NCBI GenBank assembly: GCA_022826825.1
Contig: JAJDUD010000008.1
Location: 199,643-263,642, forward strand
Origin: Acidobacteriota bacterium
GTDB lineage: Bacteria > Acidobacteriota > Vicinamibacteria > Marinacidobacterales > Marinacidobacteraceae
DNA length: 64,000 bases
Direction: 5' to 3'
The notes beneath the pieces were generated by a model that was not told where the DNA came from, made no database searches, and saw only the letters and a program-made list of their open reading frames with translations. The position numbers and the translations under genes were made by a program. Below, piece by piece: positions 7,969 through 16,101 of this stretch; position 1 is the stretch's first letter; every line of letters begins with the position of its first letter.

Positions 7969-10938
7969 CTAGCCGTCCGACGCGTCGGCCGACTCCTTCA
8001 GGATCCAGCCGTCGCCGCGGTTTCCCTGCATCCGGACCCGGAGCGGCGTTTCGAAGCGCAGGTGACGGACGGGGCCGCGCTCCCAGACCGAGGGCTGGGT
8101 GGCCAGCCAGTCCCAGTCGAGGGCGCCGTCGCCCCGTTCGGGATTCACGGTGAAGTAGCCGATCCCGTGGGAGACCAGGTTGTCGAAGAAGTGGGTCCCC
8201 TGCGAAGGCGTGACGATCAGGTCCCGGAACCCGGCCTCCACGATGACGCGGGCGCCGCTCACCTGTTCCCAGGTCACCGGAATGCCGAGGAAGCGGTCGC
8301 GGGAGCCCCAGCGCCCCACCCCGATGAGCACGTAGGGACGCTTCTCCTGTTGGAGGCGGCTGTTGCGCCGCGCGACGTCGCGGGCCACCTCCCGGCTCTT
8401 CAGGCGGTCGTAGGTGTCCCGGTGGACCACCACGAGGTCGCGGAGCCCCTCGATCTGACCGTGACCGAGCACCTTGGAACTGCGGCAGAGCACGCCCTCC
8501 CCGCTGGCCACCGCGACCTCCTCCGCCGGGGGTGGTTCCCGCGTCTGCTGCAGGCGGCGCAACTGGACGAAGCCGAACTCGCGCGGCATCCCGCGGGGAA
8601 CCGAGAGATTGGCGGCGAACTCCAGTTCCACCGGCGCGCGGCACGCCTCTTCGCCCAGCTCGAGGAGCTCGGTGAGGATGTCCGCGAGCGGGAAGACGTC
8701 GGGCATCTTGAGCAGCGGAGCGAGGGTGAGGAGCCGGCTTCCCGTCCGCGAGATGCCGTCCGAGAGGGTGTCCGCGTCCTTCGACCAGGTGGAGGCGAGC
8801 AGCCCGAGCACCCCGTCGGCCTCGGCGTCGGCGAGCGAACTGGTGAGCAGCGGGGGCAGGCCTCCGCCGCTGCCCGAAGACCCGGCTTCGAGATCCACCG
8901 CGAGGAACTCGCTCTGCGAGTTGCGCCAGGCGTCCTGGGCGCTCTGGTGACCGAGGCGGTGCTGGGGATGGCGCGGCGAGAACCGGACCGCCCGGCCCCC
9001 GCTCGTGATCTGCTCGCCGAGTCCGAGGCCGACCGTGGCGATTCCGTCCTCGGCCTCGAGCGGCGCGGTGGGGTAGAAGTTCTGTGACCGGGCGGTTCCC
9101 GCGATGTCCGGATAGAAGCGGCGCCCGTGGGGCAGGCCCACCACCCGCTGGAGGATGACCGCCATCTTCTCTTCCTCCTGGCGGTAGGGGGTGCTGTCGA
9201 GGAAGCTGCGGACCCGGGGGAGGAACAGCGAGGCGTAGACCTGCTTGATCGCCCGGGCCAGCGCGTCGAGACGTTCCCGCGCGGTCGCTTCCTGGTTCGC
9301 GACGAGCACGGTCTCGTACACCCCGGAAAAGGGCTGGTAGGGCGAGTCTTCCAGCAGGCTCGAGGAACGGACCGCGAGCGGATACCGGACGTTCTCCTGG
9401 AACCGGCGGAGGTCCCACCACGCCTCCTCGGGGAAGCGCGACGTGTCGAAGCGCTCGCGGAGCTCCGTTTCGCTCGAGACCTCGAGGGCGAACGGCAGCA
9501 GGTCGTTCTCCTCCATGAACTGGTCGAAGATGCCGGTGGCCAGCACGACCGCCTGCGGGACCGCGACGACGGTGTTCGGATAGCGCTCCTGGATTCCCGA
9601 GCGGGCGAGGACCGAGTTGGTGAACGCCAGACCGCGCGCCTTCCCGCCCACCGACCCGCCGCCGATGCGCAGGAAGCTCGCGTCGGGGTCGAACCCCTCC
9701 CGCGGGAAGTCCGCCACCACCGACCGGCTCCGCTCCTGGCGGCGCTTCGCGAGGCGCGTCGCCACGTCGCGGCCGATGTGGTCCCCGGGTCCGTAGTCGG
9801 AGATCCGGACGTCGCGCAGCCGGCGCGCGAGCTCCAGCTCCCCGCGCGCCATCAGCCAGTGGGAGATCTCGTTCTTCCGCGCGGACTCGAGGATCGCCTC
9901 GTGGGGGACGTCGGGGAGCGCCCGCTCGAAGGAATCGAGGTCCTCGGCGCGCGCGACCTCGGTCCCGTCCGGCATCCGGAAGACGAAGTCGCCGAAGTGG
10001 AACCGGTCCCGCATCAGGTTCCGAATCCGGCGCAGCAGGTCCCGGGAGCCCTTCAGGAGGAAATCGGCGCCGACGCTGCGGGCGAGGGCCTCGTTCTCGG
10101 GACGGCGGGAGTGGAGGATCGCCGGGATGTCCGGCCGCACCTGGCGCATCGCCGCGACGAACCGCTCACCGGCCTGCGGATCGGGCCGGCCGCGCCGGGG
10201 GAACTCGACGTCCGAGATGACCCCGAGGATCTGGTCCCGGTAGGCGGTGAAGTAGTCCCAGGCCTCCTCGTAGCGGTCGCAGAGCAGGATCTTGGGCCGC
10301 CGCCGGATGCGGTCGAACTTCTCGGTGAGGCTCAGCCCTTCCGGGATCAGTTTCCGGGTCTGTTCGAACACCGCCTGGTACGCCACCGGCAGGAACGACG
10401 AGTAGTAGCGGATGCTGTCCTCGATGAGCAGGATGGCGGGAACGCCGAGCCGGCCGGTGTCCTGCGGCGCGTTCCGGCGGTCCTCGATCTGCTTCACGAT
10501 CGCGAGGAAGATCCCGACGTCCCCCTGCCACACGAAGGGCTTTTCGAGGTCCTGGCCGTGGTGCCGCGTCAGGTACTCGCGCACCGTGCGGGTGTCGTAG
10601 CCGAAGAGCGTGACCGGGGTCTCGCACCCCGCGTGGCGGAGGCGGTGCGCGAACGTCCCGATGTCCATGTCCCCGAGGTCCGGCGAGGCGATCACGAGTT
10701 GGAAGCGGTCGGGCATCCGGGCGATGCGTTCGAGCGCCTCGTCGCCGGACTCCACCTGGATCACCCCGGGGAGGGTCCGCAGGTTCAGGTCGAGGAACCC
10801 CGACAGGACCCGGTCGTCGAGTTGGCCGTCCTCGGCGAGGATGAACGAGTCGTAGTGACTCAGCACGAACAGGACGTCGTGGATCTGGAAGCCGACGAGG
10901 TCCGCGAAGGCCGGTGACAGGGCGCCGTGGAGCGGCAT
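7969..10938 (-). CDS. PEP/pyruvate-binding-domain protein with N-terminal receiver-like domains
   Basis: 989 residues. The first ~340 residues contain two response-regulator-like segments (DVLFVLSHYDSF...LVIASPDLGDMD and AILLIEDSIRYYSSF...LGVISDVEFPRRG). The region ~430-770 is a PPDK-type ATP-grasp domain: GGGSVGGKARGLAF, YPLAVRSSSLLEDSPYQPFSGVY, VILQRVVG, GLGLGEQITSGG. The swivelling phospho-His domain and PEP-binding barrel of pyruvate phosphate dikinase are absent, so it is not a complete PPDK or PEP synthase. Signal-coupled nucleotide phosphotransfer is a possible role but is unproven. It is transcribed divergently from gdhA. Confidence 0.8.
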   Translation of the reverse strand: MPLHGALSPAFADLVGFQIHDVLFVLSHYDSFILAEDGQLDDRVLSGFLDLNLRTLPGVIQVESGDEALERIARMPDRFQLVIASPDLGDMDIGTFAHRLRHAGCETPVTLFGYDTRTVREYLTRHHGQDLEKPFVWQGDVGIFLAIVKQIEDRRNAPQDTGRLGVPAILLIEDSIRYYSSFLPVAYQAVFEQTRKLIPEGLSLTEKFDRIRRRPKILLCDRYEEAWDYFTAYRDQILGVISDVEFPRRGRPDPQAGERFVAAMRQVRPDIPAILHSRRPENEALARSVGADFLLKGSRDLLRRIRNLMRDRFHFGDFVFRMPDGTEVARAEDLDSFERALPDVPHEAILESARKNEISHWLMARGELELARRLRDVRISDYGPGDHIGRDVATRLAKRRQERSRSVVADFPREGFDPDASFLRIGGGSVGGKARGLAFTNSVLARSGIQERYPNTVVAVPQAVVLATGIFDQFMEENDLLPFALEVSSETELRERFDTSRFPEEAWWDLRRFQENVRYPLAVRSSSLLEDSPYQPFSGVYETVLVANQEATARERLDALARAIKQVYASLFLPRVRSFLDSTPYRQEEEKMAVILQRVVGLPHGRRFYPDIAGTARSQNFYPTAPLEAEDGIATVGLGLGEQITSGGRAVRFSPRHPQHRLGHQSAQDAWRNSQSEFLAVDLEAGSSGSGGGLPPLLTSSLADAEADGVLGLLASTWSKDADTLSDGISRTGSRLLTLAPLLKMPDVFPLADILTELLELGEEACRAPVELEFAANLSVPRGMPREFGFVQLRRLQQTREPPPAEEVAVASGEGVLCRSSKVLGHGQIEGLRDLVVVHRDTYDRLKSREVARDVARRNSRLQQEKRPYVLIGVGRWGSRDRFLGIPVTWEQVSGARVIVEAGFRDLIVTPSQGTHFFDNLVSHGIGYFTVNPERGDGALDWDWLATQPSVWERGPVRHLRFETPLRVRMQGNRGDGWILKESADASDG

Positions 10939-11027
10939 GAGGGCCTAGTTTCTCACCGGAGCAAGGTGTTCTCGGGCCGCCGCCGGAGCGGGAATCGCAA
11001 AAGACGCAAGCAATCCGGCTGCTGCCC

Positions 11028-11033
11028 TACAAT
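11028..11033 (+). promoter_or_regulatory. Putative -10 of gdhA
   Basis: TACAAT lies 22 bases upstream of the gdhA ATG, leaving room for a short leader that contains GGAGG at 11047-11051. The -35 region is not recognisable at standard spacing, so this is only a -10 call. Confidence 0.35.
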
Positions 11034-11055
11034 CCGCGCGCAAATTGGAGGCTCC

Positions 11056-12414
11056 ATGAGCTATATCGAGTCTGTCCTCAACCAGGTCGCGGCCCGGAAT
11101 CCGAACGAGCCCGAGTTCAATCAGGCCGTCCGCGAAGTCATCGAGTCGGTGGCCGTCGTCATCGAGCGGCACCCGGAGTACCGGGCCGCGCGGGTCCTCG
11201 ACCGCATGGTCGAACCCGAGCGCCTGGTCCAGTTCCGGGTCCCCTGGATCGACGACGCGGGCGAGGTCCAGGTGAACCGGGGCTTCCGGATCGAGATGAA
11301 CAGCGCGATCGGGCCCTACAAGGGCGGACTCCGCTTCCATCCCTCGGTCAACGCCTCCATCCTCAAGTTCCTCGCCTTCGAGCAGGTGTTCAAGAACTCC
11401 CTGACCACGCTGCCGCTCGGCGGCGGCAAGGGCGGCTCGGACTTCGACCCGAAGGGCAAGAGCGACGCCGAGGTGATGCGCTTCTGTCAGTCGTTCATGA
11501 CCGAGCTGCAGCGCCACATCGGGCCTTACACCGACGTCCCGGCCGGGGATATCGGGGTCGGCGGCCGGGAGATCGGCTTCCTCTTCGGCCAGTACAAGCG
11601 CCTGGCCAACGAGTTCACCGGGACGCTGACCGGGAAGAGCCCCGGGTGGGGCGGGTCGCTGATCCGGCCCGAGGCCACCGGCTACGGGGCGGTCTATTTC
11701 GCCCAGGAGATGCTCAACACCCGGAACGACGGACTCAAGGGGAAGACCTGTCTCGTCTCCGGCAGCGGCAACGTGGCGCAGTTCACGGTGGAGAAGCTGC
11801 ACGAGCTCGAGGCGAAGGCGGTCACGCTGTCCGATTCGTCGGGCTTCATCCACGACCCCGCCGGAATCGACGCCGAGAAGCTGGCGTTTGTCATGGAGCT
11901 GAAGAACGTCCGCCGCGGACGGATCCGGGAGTACGCCGAGAAGTTCCGAGGGGTCAGCTACCACGAGTCCGATCCGGGCGCCGACCACAACCCGCTCTGG
12001 GCGATTCCCGCCGCGTGCGCCTTCCCGAGCGCCACCGAGAACGAGATCAGCGCCAAGGACGCCGCGGCCCTGCTCGCGAACGGCTGCTTTGTGGTCTCCG
12101 AGGGGGCCAACATGCCGTCGGTGCCGGACGCCGTGGACCAGTTCGTCGCCGCCGGGATCCTCTACGGACCGGGGAAGGCCGCGAACGCCGGCGGCGTCGC
12201 GGTGTCCGGGCTGGAGATGGCCCAGAACATCGGCATGATCCAGTGGAAGCGGGAGGTGGTGGACCACCGGCTCGCCGACATCATGTTCGAGATCCACGAC
12301 GCCTGCATCAAGGCGTCGGAGCGGTTCGACGCGGTCGGCAACTACGTGGTGGGCGCCAACATCGCCGGGTTCTTCAAGGTCGCCGACGCCATGATGGACC
12401 AGGGCGTCGTCTGA
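11056..12414 (+). CDS. gdhA: NADP-type glutamate dehydrogenase
   Basis: 452 residues, the usual length of hexameric class I GDH. It reversibly aminates 2-oxoglutarate to glutamate. Diagnostic blocks are GPYKGGLRFHPSVN, the catalytic-lysine loop PLGGGKGGSDFDPKG, PAGDIGVGGREIGF, TGYGAVYF and the Rossmann GSGNVAQFTVEKL. The ATG at 11056 follows GGAGG (11047-11051); an in-frame upstream ATG at 10927 would add an unrelated 43-residue tail over the promoter and is rejected. Divergent to the PEP/pyruvate-binding gene; the next gene is convergent. Confidence 0.96.
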   Translation: MSYIESVLNQVAARNPNEPEFNQAVREVIESVAVVIERHPEYRAARVLDRMVEPERLVQFRVPWIDDAGEVQVNRGFRIEMNSAIGPYKGGLRFHPSVNASILKFLAFEQVFKNSLTTLPLGGGKGGSDFDPKGKSDAEVMRFCQSFMTELQRHIGPYTDVPAGDIGVGGREIGFLFGQYKRLANEFTGTLTGKSPGWGGSLIRPEATGYGAVYFAQEMLNTRNDGLKGKTCLVSGSGNVAQFTVEKLHELEAKAVTLSDSSGFIHDPAGIDAEKLAFVMELKNVRRGRIREYAEKFRGVSYHESDPGADHNPLWAIPAACAFPSATENEISAKDAAALLANGCFVVSEGANMPSVPDAVDQFVAAGILYGPGKAANAGGVAVSGLEMAQNIGMIQWKREVVDHRLADIMFEIHDACIKASERFDAVGNYVVGANIAGFFKVADAMMDQGVV

Positions 12415-12446
12415 GGCGTCGGCCGCGCGGCGAGCCGGGCGGCGCT

Positions 12447-13157
12447 TCAGGCCGGCGGGGGAGGCGGTTCCCCTTCCAGTTGCTCCTTCTGCCACTCGGG
12501 GACCACGACCCCGAGCGAGATGATCATCTGGAGGGCCTGCTGCCGGCTCATCGAGAGTTCGATGACGTCCTCCTTGGGGAGGGTGATGACGAAGCCCGAG
12601 GTCGGGTTCGGCGTGGTGGGCACGAAGACCGCCATGACCTCACGCTGGCCCGGCGCGGACTCGCCGGGCCCGGGGGCGGCGTCCGCTCCGTTCCGCTCCG
12701 CGATGCGCTTCCGGACCCGGTGCTGCACCTCCCCGAGTTCGCCCGCCATCTGGAACGCGATGCTGTAAACCCCGCGCCGGGGATACTCGATGAGGACGAC
12801 CTTCCCGAAGGCGTCACCGGAGGTGAACAGCGCCTCCAGCAACTGGCGCACCCCGGAATAGACCCAGCGCGCCACGGGAATCCGCTGGAGCGGTTTTTCC
12901 ACCACCGCGCGCAGCACCACCCGGGCGACGCCGAACTTCGTGACTCCCCAGCCGGTCAGGAACAGCACCCCGATCACCACGCCGAGCGCGGTGAGCCGCG
13001 GCTCCCAGGGGAGGGAAGGGAAGAACCACGACTGGATGATCGAGTAGATCAGCCGTCCCACCAGGAACACTGCCGCCAGCGGGATCCAGACGAGGAAACC
13101 GCGGAGCAGATGGCGGCGGAAGGACCCCCAGAACGTCAGCTTCGCGGCGGGGGGCAT
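12447..13157 (-). CDS. DUF502-family membrane protein
   Basis: 236 residues with two N-terminal transmembrane segments (about 19-40 and 53-73). These are followed by the DUF502 core: VVEKPLQRIPVARWVYSGVRQL, then VVLIEYPRRGVYSIAF and VFVPTTPNPTSGFVITLPKEDV. The family is widespread in bacteria and plants (LAZ1/COV-like) with no established biochemical role. The tail is proline-rich. It is divergent to leuB with only 43 bases between the starts. Confidence 0.88.
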   Translation of the reverse strand: MPPAAKLTFWGSFRRHLLRGFLVWIPLAAVFLVGRLIYSIIQSWFFPSLPWEPRLTALGVVIGVLFLTGWGVTKFGVARVVLRAVVEKPLQRIPVARWVYSGVRQLLEALFTSGDAFGKVVLIEYPRRGVYSIAFQMAGELGEVQHRVRKRIAERNGADAAPGPGESAPGQREVMAVFVPTTPNPTSGFVITLPKEDVIELSMSRQQALQMIISLGVVVPEWQKEQLEGEPPPPPA

Positions 13158-13200
13158 TTCGGGGTGAGTCTATGACGGCGATTACCATCCCCGGCCACGA

Positions 13201-14253
13201 ATGAACCTGAAGGTCGTCTGTCTTCCCGGCGACGGGATCGGCCCCGACGTCGTCGCCGCGGCCGAGTGCGTGCTCGAGCGGGTGGCGGAGCGCTTCGGCC
13301 ACCGCCTGGAGGTGGAGCGCCACGACTTCGCCGGCGTCGCCTGGGACCGCACGGGCACCGGGTTCCCCGACGAGACGCGGGCCGCGTGCGCCGAGGCGCC
13401 GGCGATCCTGCTGGGGGCGGCGGGGGATCCGCGGCACGACGTGCTCCCCGCCGCCGAGCGTCCCGAACGCGCGTTGCTGGAACTCCGCCGGATGCTCGGG
13501 ACCTACGCGAACCTGCGCCCGATCAAGGTGATCCGGGTGCTCGACAGCTCGCCCTTCCGGCCCGCGGCCATCGAGGGCGCGGACCTCCTCATCGTGCGCG
13601 AGCTCACCGGCGGCATCTACTACGGCGAGCCGCGCGGTATCCGGGGTGACGGCGCCGAGCGGGTCGGAATCAACACCCTGCGCTACGACGCGCGGGAGAT
13701 CGAGCGGATCGCGCGGGTGGCCTTCGAGGCCGCCGGCCGGCGGCGCGGACTCCTCCTCTCGGTGGACAAGGCGAACGTCCTCGAATCGTCGCAGCTCTGG
13801 CGCGAGGTGGTCGCGGGCCTCGGGCCCGAGTATCCCGAGGTCCGGCTCGACCACATGTACGTGGACCGGGCGGCGATGGAGATCGTCCGGGACCCGCGCC
13901 AGTTCGACGTGATCCTCACCGGGAACATGTTCGGCGACATCCTGAGCGACGAGGCCTCGGTGCTCGCCGGGTCGCTCGGCCTGCTCCCGTCGGCCAGCGT
14001 GGGCGCGGGCGGCGGCCTCTACGAGCCGGTGCACGGCTCGGCGCCGGACATCGCGGGGCAGGGGATCGCGAACCCCCTCGCGGCCATCTCCTCCGCCGCG
14101 ATGATGCTCGAGCTCTCCTTCGGGCTGAAGGAGGAGGCCGGGGCCATCGAGGCGGCGGTCACGGATTGCCTGCGGGGCGACGTCCTGCCGCGCGACCTCG
14201 GCGGCGCCGCCGGCACCACCGAAATCACCGACGTCGTGCTGGCGGCGCTGTAG
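13201..14253 (+). CDS. leuB: 3-isopropylmalate dehydrogenase
   Basis: 350 residues, the normal size. It oxidatively decarboxylates 3-isopropylmalate with NAD+ in leucine synthesis. Landmarks are GDGIGPDVV, LLGAAGDPRHD, the substrate loop LLELRRMLGTYANLRPIK, ELTGGIYYGEPRG, DKANVLESS, DHMYVD, GNMFGDILSDEAS and the NAD-binding VHGSAPDIAGQGIANPLAAI. LRRMLGTYANLRP favours LeuB over tartrate or isocitrate dehydrogenase relatives. leuA, leuC and leuD are not in the window. The start is close to the divergent DUF502 gene and no strong ribosome binding site is visible. Confidence 0.93.
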   Translation: MNLKVVCLPGDGIGPDVVAAAECVLERVAERFGHRLEVERHDFAGVAWDRTGTGFPDETRAACAEAPAILLGAAGDPRHDVLPAAERPERALLELRRMLGTYANLRPIKVIRVLDSSPFRPAAIEGADLLIVRELTGGIYYGEPRGIRGDGAERVGINTLRYDAREIERIARVAFEAAGRRRGLLLSVDKANVLESSQLWREVVAGLGPEYPEVRLDHMYVDRAAMEIVRDPRQFDVILTGNMFGDILSDEASVLAGSLGLLPSASVGAGGGLYEPVHGSAPDIAGQGIANPLAAISSAAMMLELSFGLKEEAGAIEAAVTDCLRGDVLPRDLGGAAGTTEITDVVLAAL

Positions 14254-14263
14254 GCACGCGTTG

Positions 14264-14312
14264 GGAGCGCCGGCCTTCAGGCCGGCATCGCGCGCAGAGC
14301 GGGCGAACTCCC
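14264..14312 (+). repeat. Solo half of the composite repeat; possible leuB terminator
   Basis: GGGAGCGCCGGCC...GGCCGGCATCGC...GAACTCCC matches the left terminus of the composite element at 826. The palindrome GCCGGCCT-TC-AGGCCGGC would fold into a strong 8-bp hairpin 20 bases after the leuB stop. There is no T-run, so any terminator role is uncertain. Confidence 0.55.
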
Positions 14313-14389
14313 ACCGGTTCCACCCTCCGCATGGCGCTCTCACCCGACAGAATAGGCCCGCCGGCCCCTCCGGTCGCCAAGGAGTTCCC

Positions 14390-15799
14390 ATGTCCCGTAC
14401 TCGCCTTCTCGTCGCCGCCACGCTCCTCATCGCCCTTGCCGCCCCGCTCGCCCTCGCCCAGCTTCCCGAGACCCAGCGCCAGGTGGTGGACCGGCGTCAG
14501 TTCCTGAACGAAGTCCAGACCTCCGACGACCCGCGCCGGGTTCCCGCTCCGCCGGGCCCGCGCGGACCCGACGGGACGAGGGTCCTCTACGGCGGCTTCC
14601 TCTTCGACGGGACGGGCGCCGAACCCTCGATCGGCACCGTCGTCATCGAGCGGAACCGGATCGCCGCCATCCTCGGCGAGGGCGAGAGGGGGTGGCCGGA
14701 GGACGCCATGGTGCTCGACGTCTCGGGGCACACCGTGCTGCCGGGACTGATCGACCTGCACACCCACCTCACCTACACCGAGCCGGGTGTTCCGCAGGTG
14801 TTGGCCATCGATCCGGCGCACCAGACGCTGCGGGCGATGGAACGCCTCCACGTCTTCATCGGGGCGGGGATCACCTCCATCCGGGACACCGGGTCCGCCG
14901 GAACGGTGCCCTTCATCGTCAAGGACTGGGTGAACCAGAACCGCCTGCCGGGACCGCGGGTCTTCGCCGCCGGCTCGCTCATCACCGGCACCGGCGGGCA
15001 CGGCGCCGAGGGGTACTCGATCCACCACCCGCTCTACGGCGGGATCATCGAGGCATCGGGACCCGACGAGTTCCGGGACGCCGTCCGCGAGCAGTTCAAG
15101 ATGGGCGCCGACCTGATCAAGATCGCGAGCCATTACAGCCGCGAGGAGATCGCCGCCGCGGTGGACGAGGCCCACGCGCTCGGCCTCAAGGTGACCGTGG
15201 ACTCGGAGACGTTCTACACCGGCTGGGCGGTCGAGGCGGGCGCCGACACCATCGAACACCCGCTGCCGCGCACCGACGAGGTGATCCAGATGATGGCGCG
15301 GAGCGGCACGGCGTCGGTGCCCACCATCATCACCTACGACTACATCTTCAACGAGCGGGGCAGCTACCACAGCTCGACCTCCCGGCGCTTCGAGCTGAAC
15401 GGCGAGATCAGCCGGGCCATGCTGCGCGAACTCAAGGACGCCGGAATCCTCATCGGAGTGGGGACCGACCTGATCCTCGAGAACTACCGCGACCTCCCCT
15501 ACGCCTACATCTGGGAGCTGGAGTCGTACGTGGAGAGCGGCTTCACCCCCACCGAGGCGCTCGTTTCCGCCACCCGCGACAGCGCCCGGATCCTCGGGAT
15601 GGACGACAAGCTGGGCACGCTGGAAGTCGGGAAGCTGGCCGACATCCTGATCGTGGAGGGGGATCCGCTCACCGACCTGGGCGCCCTCGCCAACATCGCG
15701 GAGGTCTTCCGCGACGGCTACTGGGTGGTCCGGAACGGGGCCGTCCAGCCGACGCCGCCGGAGACCCGGGTCCGCCCGGGGCCGGGGATCGAGAACTGA
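14390..15799 (+). CDS. Secreted amidohydrolase (imidazolonepropionase/prolidase-like)
   Basis: 469 residues from the ATG at 14390, preceded by AAGGAG at 14379-14384. A signal peptide occupies residues 1-23 (ends ALAQ). Metal-dependent amidohydrolase pattern: DLHTHL near the start of the barrel, IKIASHYSREE supplying a candidate carboxylated Lys and His, VEAGADTIEHPL (His), GVGTDLILEN (Asp), and the C-terminal return to the composite beta domain (GTLEVGKLADILIVEGDPL). Such exported enzymes cleave cyclic amides or Xaa-Pro peptides; the substrate is unknown. An in-frame extension upstream to 14261 crosses a repeat and is rejected. Confidence 0.88.
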   Translation: MSRTRLLVAATLLIALAAPLALAQLPETQRQVVDRRQFLNEVQTSDDPRRVPAPPGPRGPDGTRVLYGGFLFDGTGAEPSIGTVVIERNRIAAILGEGERGWPEDAMVLDVSGHTVLPGLIDLHTHLTYTEPGVPQVLAIDPAHQTLRAMERLHVFIGAGITSIRDTGSAGTVPFIVKDWVNQNRLPGPRVFAAGSLITGTGGHGAEGYSIHHPLYGGIIEASGPDEFRDAVREQFKMGADLIKIASHYSREEIAAAVDEAHALGLKVTVDSETFYTGWAVEAGADTIEHPLPRTDEVIQMMARSGTASVPTIITYDYIFNERGSYHSSTSRRFELNGEISRAMLRELKDAGILIGVGTDLILENYRDLPYAYIWELESYVESGFTPTEALVSATRDSARILGMDDKLGTLEVGKLADILIVEGDPLTDLGALANIAEVFRDGYWVVRNGAVQPTPPETRVRPGPGIEN

Positions 15800-15831
15800 G
15801 CGCCCGGACGACGGCCTGGCGCCCGTGCCTC

Positions 15832-16043
15832 TACCGGCGTCGATATCGGGGCCGGCTGACTCTCACTGGCGTCTATTTCGGCACCACCGGCGTCGATATC
15901 GGGGTCGGCTGAATCCCTCCGGCGTCTATTTCGAGGCCACCGGCGTCGATTTCAGGGTCGGCTGACTCGCATCGGCGTCTATTTCGGCACCACCGGCGTC
16001 GATATCGGGGTCGGGTGATTCCCACCGGCGTCGATTCCAGCGC
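15832..16043. repeat. Four-unit 53-bp tandem array with regularly phased core motif
   Basis: Units begin at 15832, 15885, 15938 and 15991. Each carries two copies of YCGGCGTC(G/T)AT(A/T)TC, 32 and then 21 bases apart. The core starts are 15834, 15866, 15887, 15919, 15940, 15972, 15993 and 16025. The period is not a multiple of three, so it is not a protein repeat. It lies between the 3' ends of two convergent genes and fills most of the 302-bp gap 15800-16101; nothing else is seen there. The helical phasing suggests a protein-binding array, but the function is unknown. Confidence 0.8.
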
Positions 16044-16101
16044 CGGCTGACGGGAGTCCTTGTCCATTCGCCGACGGGTCCATCCGTCAGCGCGCCCCGA
16101 G

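Noticed and set aside
10927-11055. Upstream in-frame start for gdhA
   Set aside because: The extra 43 residues are basic, unlike any GDH, and cover the putative promoter. The ATG at 11056 has a proper ribosome binding site.
15832-16043. CRISPR array
   Set aside because: The units are contiguous 53-bp tandem copies with no unique spacers, and no cas genes are present.
15873-16067. Minus-strand repeat peptide (EIDAGG-like) across the 53-bp array
   Set aside because: The unit is not a multiple of three, so the frame changes between units; no start signal and no homology.
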